Source: Eucommia ulmoides
Lineage: Eukaryota > Streptophyta > Magnoliopsida > Garryales > Eucommiaceae
DNA: 64,000 bases
Assembly: GCA_016647705.1 (NCBI GenBank)
Contig: CM028330.1
Coordinates: 51,138,897-51,202,896, forward strand
Direction of reading: 5' to 3'
Every line of letters starts with the position of its first letter. Positions within the stretch are counted from its first letter, which is position 1. The position numbers were made by a program, and so were the translations under genes. The notes under the pieces were generated by a model. The model ran no database searches, was not told the DNA's origin, and saw only the letters and a list, made by a program, of their open reading frames with translations. Below, in pieces: positions 36,001 to 45,927 of the stretch.

Positions 36001-39000
36001 AAGGAATAAGGACTGAATCAATCTGTCCAAGTAAAGATTTGTATTGCTTCGACAGACCCTGAAAAGACTTGTACTTGGAAATCGGATGATTAGTACAGCA
36101 AGAAAGAAGGTAGTGGGAGAGTGGACGTTGTTCATGAGTAGGGTATTGTGGGGGAGAAAGGTTAAAAACTACAAGAGATAGAGATATACCTAATTCCAAA
36201 GAAGATGTTGGCAAAGGATTGGGATCATGTGGGCGACGAGAGTAAGCCTGTAACGGTGCGGATGGGGAGTTAGGTGGTAAGTGTGGTGTGGGTGGTGGAA
36301 AGACATCAAGGATAGGAATAGGGCGCATAAGTAAGATATCATCCTCTGTAGAGTTTGCCACGATAGGTGGGGTAGAGATATTGCATGAAAAAAAAGAAGA
36401 ACATTTTCGAGAAACGTATTATCTAAAGAGTGATAACTATGACAAGTTATAGGACTGTAGCACCTATATCCTTTGGACATGGAGGAATATTCTAAAAAGA
36501 GACACCAGATAGCTTTATGATCTTACTAGGTTCGAGTATGACTCCGATTCTGGACAAAGCTCCTGCACCCAAAGACAGGTAAAATAGGGAAAAGGGTGTT
36601 GTCTAGCTGAGGTATATGGAGAGGGTCCTTGCATGTAAGGACATGACTAGGGATGCTATTAATGAGATAAGCGGCGGTAAGAACAATTGTGTGCCAAAGA
36701 GACTTGGGAACATTCATACCCCATAAGAGACATCGAACCACAGACATGATGTGACGGTTCTTATGTTTCACCACACCATTCTGTTCGGGGTATAACGACA
36801 GGAAAGTTGCTAAAGAATACCTTGCTTATTAAGCTTAGTCTGAAATTTGTCAGATAGGTATTCCTTTCTGTTATCTGACCTCATATTGCACAAGACATTT
36901 TGTATTGGGTTTCTATCATTTAGAGAAAGTGAATAAAATGAGTAAAACTTTTGATTTTTCTTCATTAGAAAAACCTTAGTGCATAGACTCTATCTATGAA
37001 TGTGACATAATAGTGATGTTTATTTAATGCTGTAATAGGCGAGGGTCCCCAAATATCAGACTGAATGAGATTGAAGGCATTAGGTGCATGCGAGAGATGT
37101 CTGAAGTGTGAGTATGTTTAGATAATTCACAAATCATACATTGAAATTTAAAATCTTTGCAAGTTTTATTAACAGAAGGGAATAACAAACATAAATGACA
37201 GGAATGCCACAAGTCCAAAATTTTAAACTAATAGATGAGGGGTCAAAAACAGGTAAGACAAATGCTTGCATATTAGAAGGAGATACTTCAAGAGGTGGAG
37301 GGTTCCCGAAGTATAAGAGTCCATCCTGCTCATATCCCTGCCAAAAATCTTCTTTGAAGTCAGGTCCTGCACGAAGTAATGGTCGGATAAGAAAATGACG
37401 ACATAGTTAAGGTTCTTAGTAAGACGACTAATAGATAGAATATTATAGACAAATTTAGGGACATAGTAAACAAAGTGAAGGGTGATATCTGGGAACAAAC
37501 AGGCATCTTCCTAGCAACGAATGAGGATAGAGGTGCCATCAACAATAAAAACAGATTGATCGACAGATAAAACAGGGGAGTTAATGGTAGATAGTTCACC
37601 AGTCATGTGATTATTGGCCCCGGAATTGAGAATCCAAGTAGGGTGACCAGACTTATCATGAAGCGCAGTAGGGGTACCCGATGCAGGAGAAGCCGTGGGG
37701 CCGGTAGACAATGCCGAGTTGTTTAATTGGGCCTGAAAGTTTGGCAATTTGGGCCTGAACTTGGGTAACATCTGGTTGACTTGGTGGTGGATCTAATGGG
37801 ACATCAGTTGCAACACTAATACGTGAAGTTCTTTTCCTTTCCTACTTCTTTGGTTCCGAGGTTTCAACTCAAGATGGAGGTCATAGCAGTGCCAGTGATC
37901 AATGTGGTAACTAGGCTTGCGGCAATGCTGACAGACTGGACATCATCCTGTTGAGCGTGGATTGGAGGGGGCTGCAAAGGCCATCTGCTCGGGGACTGAA
38001 GGAGTGACTTCAGGTGGAAGGAGAAGTCGTTGTCTCGCATCTCCATCAACAATAGTGAATGCTGCAATTAGGTCAGGTATCGAAGTTGTTTTTTAAAATC
38101 TGAGTGAGAAGATTCTAATACTCAAGATTTAAACCCATCTTGAAGTGGTATGTGTGACGGCGATCCTGGAGCTTGGACTCAATCTCAACAACATTTTCGG
38201 GAAATTCGGTCAGAGGTTCATATTGTGCCAGTTCCTCCCATTGAGTCAAAAGGTACCCGAAGTAGTCTGCAACCGATAACCCCAGGGATGCTTGGATGCA
38301 TGACAGATCTCACAATGGAGCTTGAAGATCTTCGACTCTTTGTTAGAGTAGGACCATAGGCCTTTTACCGTCTCATGATACGTGAATATATTGTAGATCC
38401 GTTCCTCCATAGAATTGAATATCCATCCTTGGATGATATGGTTGTCCGCATTCCACTGGGTGAAGTTGGAATCGATGATGTCTGGCCTTGGCTCAGTGCC
38501 CAAGAGCCATCCGGTCTTGTGTTTTGCACCATGGTAGAGACGTTAAGGCTAGCCCCTCTCATGAGTGAGTCAACTTTGTTCACTTAGCATATGTTCTTTC
38601 AGAACCCCGTCCAAGCAAAGGTGTGGAATACTGCTAGAGGCGAACGAAGGCTTTCTTTTAGTGTGGAGAAGGTTAGGTTGTTGGAAGGCTTAAGCGAAGG
38701 TTGCTATTAGAACGATTTTTTCTAAGACTAGGGTTATGCCCTTTGGTAAGCATTCCTTTAGCAAGTAATTACTTGGGTACGAAACTACGCTACCCTATTT
38801 AAAGCATCGAGAAAGAAAAATAGAATGTTAAAACTCGTGCAATGTTATAAAATGGACTAGAATCCTAGTTGAGGGACTTCGGAATGACTGGGTGTAAAGG
38901 GCACGTAGACAGTGAATATGGTTGAAAGTGAAAGTAGCCAAAAAGTGGTGGAATGCTCTTGAAACCTTGAGTGTACAGTTGGGGGCCGGGAGGCTAGCCT

Positions 39001-42000
39001 ACCAAAGAAAGAGCTGCTTTGTAGACTTTTCGCTTTTGCTTCGTTATGAGATAGCAGGTAGCTAACAAGTGGATCCAGGCCATATGTACTGAAATGAAGT
39101 GGTGTGGGGGCACGCTTTTTGGGATAAAAGGGAACAAGATCGTGCATGGAAATTCATCCCATTTAGTAACACAATTGTTACACGTTGGACCGGGGCATTA
39201 GTATCACGAGTCGGATCTGGGCGGCCTGTTGAAGGCAGGGCAAGAATGGTCTCTGATTTAACAACTTTTTAGGAAGCCATGTGCTCAGAATATACAAGAT
39301 TTGGCAGCAAACAATTTGACGGAGACGAGCAAACTAATTGTGTTCTGGAAAAAAAGGAGGACAATGTAATGATGGTAAGCAAATACACGGTTACCTAACC
39401 ATACATTAAATAAAAAAAACTACCTTTTGTTTAGTACATTCAGAACACCAATGCGTGCTAAACAAGAGCGACAGGCAGCAGCCACGGGACGACGGTGCTG
39501 GAACGGAAGCAGCTACCGCACGACAGTGCTGAAATGACGGACAGGCCGCTAGGGCCAGCAGTGGACAGAACAGCCGCAACATGCGGTAGCAGACACGACA
39601 GCTGCAGGGGGCAGTGGTGAACAGTAGCGGCTGATGGTGAACAGTAGCAGTTAGGGTTGCTTGTGGTGGTGGGCAGCCAGCAGTAGGTCTAGGGTTGGAA
39701 AAAATATGTAGCTCTAGATACTAAAAAGGATATAGGGAAAGACGAAAAGTATTTTTGTACGTAAGAATAGGCACTATTCTCCTAATTATATAGCCACAGT
39801 AATTGGCTAAAATAGGAAGGATATTACGGGAAATAAATGGGCCAGTAAATCTCTACAATAACAATACTGAAAATGCAGTGATTTAAATAGTAACTAAATT
39901 AATTCGTATTCCAACACAATCTAAAATCACATGACATTGAGTGGAGTAGTTCCTTTCATATATAAATTATTTTGGGAAGCCTCACAAATTCGATAAATTC
40001 GATATAGGATTCTAACATCGACTCTCATGTAATACTTAGTCTTGCACTTGATGTGATCAGACATACATCGTAATAGAGAAGATGGAGATGAGAAGACAAA
40101 AGAGAGGAGACAAACAATTTGGGACAAACAAACAAGACAAGACTTTTCAAACCCGCTTTGGCTATCATGTTAGGAGGTTTCAACCTAAAACTATATGGTA
40201 TAACGTGGAAGTAGTTCTTTTTATATATAGACTATTTTGGAAAGTCTCAAAATTCAATGTGAGATTCTAATAGTTACTTGGGATAACTAATGAAAAACTC
40301 TATGTGGGATGGAGCAAGCTTCCTTGTACTTGTATAGAGGTTTGCCACTTTGCCTTTCCCTTTCTTCCCGTCTTTTGGCCTTTTGGGCACACCTGTTGGT
40401 TACAATAATTTGGATCACATGCTGAAGGATAATGCGCGCGCACATAGACACACACACACATATATATTTGCAAATGTAAGAATTTTTGCTTGTCTAGTGT
40501 AGCATGATATGGGTACAATATATGTATGCTATCACTGATCTCTTTAATTGTTTCATTTTTTTTTGCAATTTCTTTCCCAGCCATCCTTAATACACCCATC
40601 AGACAATCAGTTGAGCTTAGCTGACTTTGATGCTGTTAAAGTCATTGGAAAGGGAAATGGTGGAATTGTGCGATTGGTGCAACATAAATGGACGGAGCAG
40701 TTTTTTGCTTTGAAGGTACCATTAAACTCAACCCAGTTCTCTGATATCCCAAATTAATTCATGAAAAGGATTAATAAAAAATTATACTTTTCATTTCATG
40801 TACTTTTTATTCAATACCCTATCCTGGTTTACTTATATTAAGAAAAACCTATCTGGGTCCCCTAGTCCTACATGCCCGTGATGTGAAGTACTGCGGAGAG
40901 TATTAATTTTGGTTGGCAAGATAGACACAGAAATTATGGTTTTGTAGTGTTACTAGTTTTGCATGCTTGAGAGAGGCTCTCTGTTAGTCCTGCCTTTGGA
41001 GTTAAGTTGTTTGAAGAGCATAAGACAAATAATAGTAAACCCATTTCTTATGCACAAATAATAGTTTGATTTCATTATCAGAATTGGATATGCTCGTAAG
41101 ACGGTTTGACAAATTCTCCTTTGGCAACAACATACTCTTTCCTTCACGGATTTGCTTATTCTGATGTCTCCATCTTACTTCTTTTCACTAGGAAGGATTC
41201 ATTGTGATATAATCTTTGGCATTGCAGGTTATTCAAATGAATATTGAGGAGTCTGCTCGCAAGCAGATTGCGCAAGAACTAAAAATTAATCAATCCTCAC
41301 AATGTCCAAATGTTGTTGTCTGTTACCAGTCTTTCTATGATAACGGTGCCATTTCTATAATATTGGAGTACATGGATGGGGGATCTCTTGCAGATTTCTT
41401 GAAAAAGGTCAAAACAATACCTGAACCTTATCTTGCAGCCATCTCCAAGCAGGTGAGAAATGTAGACAAGGGATTATTTTATTTCCAATGACTATTGCTT
41501 ATTTATGTTTTCCACCTTTTTTCAGGTGCTCAAGGGCTTGTGGTATCTCCACCATGAGAAACATATTATTCACAGGGACTTAAAACCTTCTAATTTGTTA
41601 ATAAACCATAGAGGTGAAGTCAAAATCACCGATTTCGGTGTTAGTACAATCATGGAAAACACCTCTGGACAGGCCAATTCTTTTGTTGGCACATACAACT
41701 ATATGTCTGTGAGTTATTTATCATTTGCTGCAAGTTTGTCTAGCAAGTTAAGGCACATATATTGTTCTGTTCGTTGTTTCCTCTCACATATATTGTTCTG
41801 TTCGTTGTTTCCTCTCACCAAATTCTTACATTTGATTCTTCATTGCAGCCTGAGAGAATTGTTGGCACTAAATATGGCTACAGAAGTGACATATGGAGCC
41901 TGGGGTTAGTTTTGCTCCAGTGCGCAACGGGACATTTCCCATATTCCCCGCCAGAAGGGGAGGAGGGATGGGTTAATGTCTATGAACTTATGGAAACAAT

Positions 42001-43071
42001 AGTTGGCCAACCACAGCCTTGTGCGCCCTCCAATAATTTTTCTCCTGAGTTCTGCTCTTTTATTAATGCATGGTAAAGCTGTCACATTTCGTTCTTATGA
42101 AACTTGGGTGACAATAAGTTAGGCACCGTTTGGTGATACATCTTAACCACTTCTTTAATTAAAAAAAAATAAAAAAATAAATCATTTTTACACAAAAAAT
42201 AAATAAAATAAAAGTACATCCATTTAAAATTACAAATGAAAAAGAAATATGTATAAGAAGTAAAAGACAACTACTTCTAAAAATTTTGCATTTTTACGTA
42301 GAAGCTAAAATTGCCTAAGATAACCTTCACCAAAGATTGCCTTGGGTTCCCATAAATCCAAATCCCTACACCCCCCAAATCTATTATTAATATTTTCTCA
42401 GCTGTTTCTAGAATCAACAACAGTCAGCTTTTCTTCTTCAATGCCAACTTGTGATGATGCTATATTGGTATCCCTCCACTTGCCTATCCCAATTTCCCTT
42501 TATGCTACCTTCTTTGGGAGTTCCATGTTTCAAGCTAAATAATCTACCAAGCAGTCTAGCTTTTATGCTTTCCTACCATTTTCTCAAGCTAAATAATCTA
42601 CCAAGCAGTCTGGCTTTTATGCTTTCCTACCATTTTCTCATCTAAAAACAATGTTACAAATTATCAGCTTGTTTCTTAACCGGCACAATCCAGGTGATTT
42701 CGTATTTCTCATTTATCATGTTGAATTCATTCTTTTGGACTCCACACCATAGTAAATACTCTGATGAAAGAAACAGTATAATGAATACCTTCAATTTTCA
42801 TTTTCATTTTATTATCTTATAGAAAATGTCATCTCTATTTAGTGTGCAGAAAGACCCAAAGGCCAGACAGTCTGCAAATGAGCTATTGGTATGAATACAA
42901 TATTTTTCTTCTATTTTTCAAAGATTATGATGTGCCAAGGTATAATTCGACTCCATTGCCTTTTTTCTTTATGAAATCCAGGCGCATCCTTTCATTAGCA
43001 TGTTTGACGATATGGACATTGATCTAGCATCTTACTTCACTAATGTGGGATCTCCACTTGCAACTCTATAA
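32976..43071 (+). CDS. MKK2: MAP kinase kinase, plant group A (MKK2-like), eight exons
   Basis: Dual-specificity kinase that activates MAP kinases (group A members act in stress and immune cascades). Exons: 32976-33046, 33145-33229, 40581-40715, 41228-41452, 41526-41708, 41849-42072, 42843-42888, 42982-43071. All introns are GT..AG, phases agree, and the sum is 1059 nt, or 352 residues, the usual length of the family. Visible features: N-terminal basic docking motif (KKG..LKLSL), glycine loop GKGNGG at 75-80, lysine 97, glutamate 114, HRDLKPSN at 188-195, DFG at 208-210, activation loop with T218 and S224 in the plant S/T-x5-S/T spacing, and SPER at 233-236. The start codon is the first ATG of the exon and begins MKKG as in MKK2 proteins. 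Intron 2 is 7351 bp because of mobile DNA. MKK1-type is the alternative name; paralogue choice needs a phylogeny. No defect is seen in the coding exons. Confidence 0.93.
33145..33229 (+). CDS. MKK2: MAPKK exon 2
   Basis: Residues 24-52. It contains [16 protein letters not shown], matching the conserved N-terminal block of MKK1/MKK2. The donor GTAAGA opens the 7.35-kb intron. Confidence 0.9.
33872..34275. mobile_element. Tourist-like MITE in MAPKK intron 2
   Basis: GGCACTTTGGTAACATTTTT on the left and GGCACTGTTTAATAACGTTT on the right (reverse complement) form inverted ends. TTA lies on both sides (33869-33871, 34276-34278). There is an A run at 33936-33956 and no ORF. Confidence 0.7.
34458..34690 (-). 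repeat. 3' LTR of intron copia element
   Basis: On the minus strand it starts TGTTGGAATAGGCATTAA and ends near CCCTATATCCTTTT. GGAAATAAATGGGCCATTAA occurs twice inside because of a local duplication. Confidence 0.85.
34691..34705 (-). other. Polypurine tract of intron copia element
   Basis: The minus strand reads AGCTGGAGGAGGAG, ending exactly at the LTR start TGTTGG, as expected for plus-strand priming. Confidence 0.75.
34772..35377 (-). pseudogene. Copia RNase H and end of reverse transcriptase, broken
   Basis: Frames on the minus strand show [15 protein letters not shown] and [20 protein letters not shown] (the link segment), then [14 protein letters not shown] and the region of [18 protein letters not shown] and ending near 34772. 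Stops and frameshifts separate them. This is the end of the copia polyprotein. Confidence 0.8.
35378..35990 (-). pseudogene. Copia reverse transcriptase remnant
   Basis: [31 protein letters not shown] and [11 protein letters not shown] belong to the copia reverse-transcriptase family. The YVDD-containing part is degraded. Confidence 0.8.
35991..37240 (-). pseudogene. Copia integrase remnant
   Basis: Includes the tail of the integrase with [20 protein letters not shown] and GCRSFVQNR (36526-36774). A block nearer the front has [14 protein letters not shown] and [12 protein letters not shown] (37024-37218), the second zinc cysteine pair and the start of the core. It is broken by frameshifts. 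Confidence 0.75.
37241..37800 (-). pseudogene. Copia protease and GAG-preintegrase remnant
   Basis: [16 protein letters not shown] (protease, the active D changed to N) is followed by a [20 protein letters not shown] stretch and [19 protein letters not shown] residues of the preintegrase segment, in shifted frames. Confidence 0.8.
38140..38536 (-). pseudogene. Copia gag remnant
   Basis: [20 protein letters not shown] and [15 protein letters not shown] match the gag fragment of the same family at 50650-51020 (plus strand), which has TEPMSDINDPKFAQWDVDN. It is typical of the UBN2-type gag of plant copia elements. Confidence 0.8.
38537..39120. other. Insertion of unknown origin inside copia gag
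   Basis: Compared with the sister gag at 50650-50700, where the coding text runs without a break, about 580 bp are inserted here. Insert composition is higher in GC than its surroundings. It has no clear ends, no target duplication that could be fixed, and no coding match. Confidence 0.5.
39121..39710 (-). other. Start of gag and untranslated leader of intron copia
   Basis: On the minus strand the leader has low-complexity CAGC/GTCG text (39430-39700). It leads to PRSNV-like and [12 protein letters not shown] gag residues near 39150-39210. Confidence 0.55.
39711..39723 (-). other. Primer-binding site of intron copia element
   Basis: The minus strand reads TAGTATCTAGAGC, a decayed form of TGGTATCAGAGC (initiator tRNA-Met), right at the LTR end. 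Confidence 0.6.
39724..39916 (-). repeat. 5' LTR of intron copia element
   Basis: The minus strand starts TGTTGGAATACGAATTAATT and includes TACTGGCCCATTTATTTCCC, as in the 3' LTR. Confidence 0.85.
40581..40715 (+). CDS. MKK2: MAPKK exon 3
   Basis: Residues 53-97, from the linker ([11 protein letters not shown]) through the ATP-binding glycine loop to the catalytic lysine of FFALK. The acceptor is TTTCTTTCCCAG, about 660 bp after the copia insertion ends. Confidence 0.93.
41228..41452 (+). CDS. MKK2: MAPKK exon 4
   Basis: Residues 98-172: helix C with glutamate 114 ([13 protein letters not shown]), the strand [17 protein letters not shown] and the hinge region. Confidence 0.94.
41526..41708 (+). 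CDS. MKK2: MAPKK exon 5
   Basis: Residues 173-233: catalytic loop HRDLKPSN, metal-binding DFG and the activation loop with T218 and S224, ending FVGTYNYMS. Confidence 0.94.
41754..41815 (+). repeat. 31-bp tandem duplication in MAPKK intron 5
   Basis: CACATATATTGTTCTGTTCG followed by TTGTTTCCTCT occurs twice head to tail, with no difference seen. Confidence 0.9.
41849..42072 (+). CDS. MKK2: MAPKK exon 6
   Basis: Residues 234 to part of 308: [22 protein letters not shown], the proline-rich YSPPEGEEG and [11 protein letters not shown]. Confidence 0.94.
42122..42341. mobile_element. Small Tourist-like MITE in MAPKK intron 6
   Basis: The left end GGCACCGTTTGGTGATACAT and the reverse-complemented right end GGCAATCTTTGGTGAAGG are related inverted repeats. 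The flanks are TTA and TTG, a decayed 3-bp duplication. It is AT-rich and non-coding. Confidence 0.55.
42531..42638 (+). repeat. 54-bp tandem duplication in MAPKK intron 6
   Basis: CAAGCTAAATAATCTACCAA onward is repeated with one substitution (TCTAGC versus TCTGGC). Confidence 0.9.
42843..42888 (+). CDS. MKK2: MAPKK exon 7
   Basis: A short exon, residues 308-323 ([16 protein letters not shown]), between the TATTTAG acceptor and the GTATGA donor. It is too short to stand out as an ORF but matches the family exactly in place. Confidence 0.9.
42982..43071 (+). CDS. MKK2: MAPKK exon 8 and stop codon
   Basis: Residues 324-352: [19 protein letters not shown] then GSPLATL and TAA. The family ends a few residues earlier or later in different species. 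Confidence 0.92.
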   Translation, partial: AHPFISMFDDMDIDLASYFTNVGSPLATL

Positions 43072-43736
43072 GGTGCGTCCTGTAAATGAATTAGTTACCT
43101 CTTTTCAATTTTTTTTTTTTTTTCCTCTGGTGAAAAGTTGAATTTCAACCTAGAGTCTGTGGTTTGCACTTTTTCTTCATATTTCTTTTCCATGGTAAGT
43201 AACGCATATGCATGTGTCCTGAAGGCTGTCCAAGTCATGCATCTTACCTTTAGGGTTCTTGGGATACTATTTAATCTAACAAACAGTAATTTTCTTTCCA
43301 CATTTTCACTCGAAATCTGTTAGAATCTGATGAACATTTATAGAACTTTTCACATTATTGCTCGAGAGGCTTCCAAGGAAATATCTTGGAAGTAAAGACA
43401 GTGGTAAGCTAGTCTAGAAGATGACATGTGTACAAATAAATATATATCTAGAAGCAACCTATAAACATTCTCGGTCGGTGGGAAAAAAATCTAAACTTAA
43501 GGACGTGGATTATCCACCTATACCCCAAAGGGGAATTGATTTGTACTTAAGTTAAATAGGCAAGATAAAAAGCTATTAGAGGTAAAGTTCAAAAGTATCC
43601 ATAAAACCTTTACTTGGAGAGACGTGCGCCATTCTACCTGCCCATCTAATCCTGTATGCATTTCTTTATAAAAGAAAATCTTCTTCCTTTCATGTAAACC
43701 AATTTAGCCATCGACCCACCACTACCTTTTGCTCCT
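43072..43736 (+). other. 3' UTR and downstream of the MAPKK gene
   Basis: After the stop, a GT-rich GGTGCGTCCTGTAAATGAAT segment and T runs are seen. No clear AATAAA was found close to the stop. The sequence GGTGCG after TAA could be a splice donor of a 3' UTR intron. No other gene is present. Confidence 0.4.
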
Positions 43737-45927
43737 TGTTGGAATAATATTTTCAGTATTATTTATTATTTAGTATTTAGGTCATATTTTTTATTTAGGT
43801 CATGTTGACCAATTTATTAGCGTCTATTTTCCTTTTATTGGCCCATTTATTTGGACGATATTCTTCCTAATTTAGACATTGTTATGATTATATAACAGTG
43901 AGTGTAAAGTTTTATTGTATAGAATACATGACATAAAATAAAATATTCTTTTACCCCAAAATCTTTTTTGCTATCAAAGCCAAAAAAGAGAAAAATAATG
44001 GGAGGTGCGGGGGAGGAGGAAAACCTTAGCCCCCTATGTTGAACCACCTTCCAGCCACCGCCATCCCGTGACGCCCAACCACCTTCCAGACACTGTTGTT
44101 GCTGCACCCTCTGTCCCACAACAATAGCATTGAAACCATCCCCATAATATCTCGCGGTAGCACTTCACAGCCATCATCTGTCCCACAACAATAGCTTCGA
44201 CAACTCTTCTCTGTCCTGCAGCAGCACTGCCTTCTCTTTCACCTCATATTGGGCCCTCTCTCTTGTCATCTCTCCCACCATGGTTATCTTACGTCCTAGT
44301 TGTTGCCGTTGGTCGCCCAACATTCAAGTTATCATCGTTGGTTGTGCCTTGTTCCATTTATCGAACGATGTTCCATTTGTCGCCGTTGGTCTTCCCGTGG
44401 CTACCGCCTATCCAACTTTTGTTTTGCTGCCCTGTTGTTTGACCAGTAGTAGTGTTGCAGCCCTAGTGTGTTGTCCTGCTCTTGCTTTTCTATTCGGTTG
44501 ATTCGCTGCTCCTTTAGTAGTGTTGCCTAGTTGCTTGTGCCCCCTTGGTTGTGCCGGATGTACCAGACAATGATCGAGCTTCTATTTTCGTCGTCTAGCT
44601 AATTGAGTGTTAGGTTACCTTCGTATTGTCTCTGCCTTTGTTTCCGGAAACAACCGTTCTTCTGTTTTTTCTGTAATACCATCCATTTTCATGGCTATTG
44701 GAAAGAAGGAAGATCTCCAGTCAACTCTTGTCAAGCTGGAACTCCAAAATAGCTTCACCTCAATTTCAAGGCGAGCTCTTTTTATATACAGACTAGTTTA
44801 AGAAGTCTCTCAAAGGTGATGTCGGATTCAGCACATCGCTGTCTTGAACCCTAACCCTAGCAGCCTCGTGCATGCCAGTCTCCTTCCCGAACCAGCAGCC
44901 CTCGCGCACCACCTTCATGCATCAGGAGCTTTGTGCACCAGTCATCAGCAGCTGTTGTAGCTCTTCGTGCGCCAGTTGCGAAGCCTAACTCTAGTGAACC
45001 AACAATCCCCTTCGCGAATTAGTAGCCCTGGCATATGCGAACCAGTATCCCTTGCGCACCACCTTCGCACACCAGCAGCATCGTGCACCTGCCACCAACG
45101 GCCTCACGCACGCCAGTCTCACAAAGGCAATGTCAGATTCAGCACATCACTGTCTTGAACCCTAACCCTAGCAGCCTCCTGCATGCCAGTCTCCTTCCTG
45201 AACCAGCAACCCTCGTGCACCACCTTCATGCACTAGGAGCTTCGTGCACCAGTCATCAACAAATGTCGTAGCTCGTCGTGCACTAGTTGCGAACCCTAAC
45301 TCTAGTGAACTAGCAATCCCCTTCACAAATCAGTAGCCCTGGCATATGCGAACCAGTATCCCTTGCGCACCACCTTTGCACACCAATAGCTTCGTGCACC
45401 ATCCACCTGCAGCCTCACACACACCAGTCCGCGTCGCACTAGTGTAGCCTCGCGTGCACCAGTAATCAGTCGTGCGTCTTCGCAGATCATTGTCCACTGC
45501 CTCCTGTTGCAGTCTGTTCGCTGCCAGTAACCCACGGCTATCCCTTTGACACCGCTGCAGGCAGCCGTTCAGCTCCTGCCCACTGTCGTCCAACACCTGT
45601 CTCGTGCTGCTGTTATTTGGATGTTGTGGTCTGTCCACTGCTGCATGCTGCAGTTTTTTCGCCACCAGTAAATCTTCGTTGCCCGTCGCCGTCTACATCT
45701 GTTGGTGTTCTGGATGTCCTAAACACACGGTAGTTCCTTCTATTTATTGTATGGTTGGGAAGTGTCTCTGGTTATCCTCGTCACATTGTACCTTATTTTT
45801 TGAAGCCCGGTTAGTCTTCTGTAGCATCTATTAGCTTGTTTTACTGCTACAATCTGTACTGATAGCCTCCAGAAAAGAAGATTATGCCCAATCCCTGATT
45901 GTTCCTTCTCCACAGCTACCCGGCTTG
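43737..45927 (+). mobile_element. Plus-strand copia relative: 5' LTR and leader
   Basis: The LTR starts TGTTGGAATAATATTTTCAG at 43737 and ends about 43966. A decayed primer-binding site TGCTATCAAAGC follows at 43969-43980. The leader (44000-45900) shares TTGGTGTTCTGGATGTCCTA with the intron copia's leader (39430 region). The ORFs in the leader are chance. The element is cut at 45927 by a Ty3/gypsy remnant and resumes at about 50590. Confidence 0.75.
44810..45430 (+). repeat. 311-bp tandem duplication in copia leader
   Basis: GATTCAGCACATCGCTGTCT at 44825 recurs at about 45136 with a few differences, and similarity runs for the whole unit (CAGCAGCC/GTGCACCAG words). Confidence 0.85.

Larger units (their letters stand above)
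34458..39916 (-). mobile_element. Ty1/copia element in MAPKK intron 2, minus strand
   Basis: 5459 bp, flanked by CAATC on both sides (34453-34457, 39917-39921). The LTRs are 34458-34690 and 39724-39916 (similar; the left one has an internal duplication of about 45 bp). The primer-binding site is at 39711-39723, and a purine tract ends at 34691. The coding order on the minus strand is gag, protease, integrase, reverse transcriptase, RNase H, the copia order. Many stops and frameshifts break the frame, so it cannot act alone. It lies antisense to the host gene inside an intron. Confidence 0.92.

Noticed and set aside
44280..44501. 73-codon ORF, plus strand
   Set aside because: It lies in the leader of a copia element, and the sister element's leader does not keep it open.
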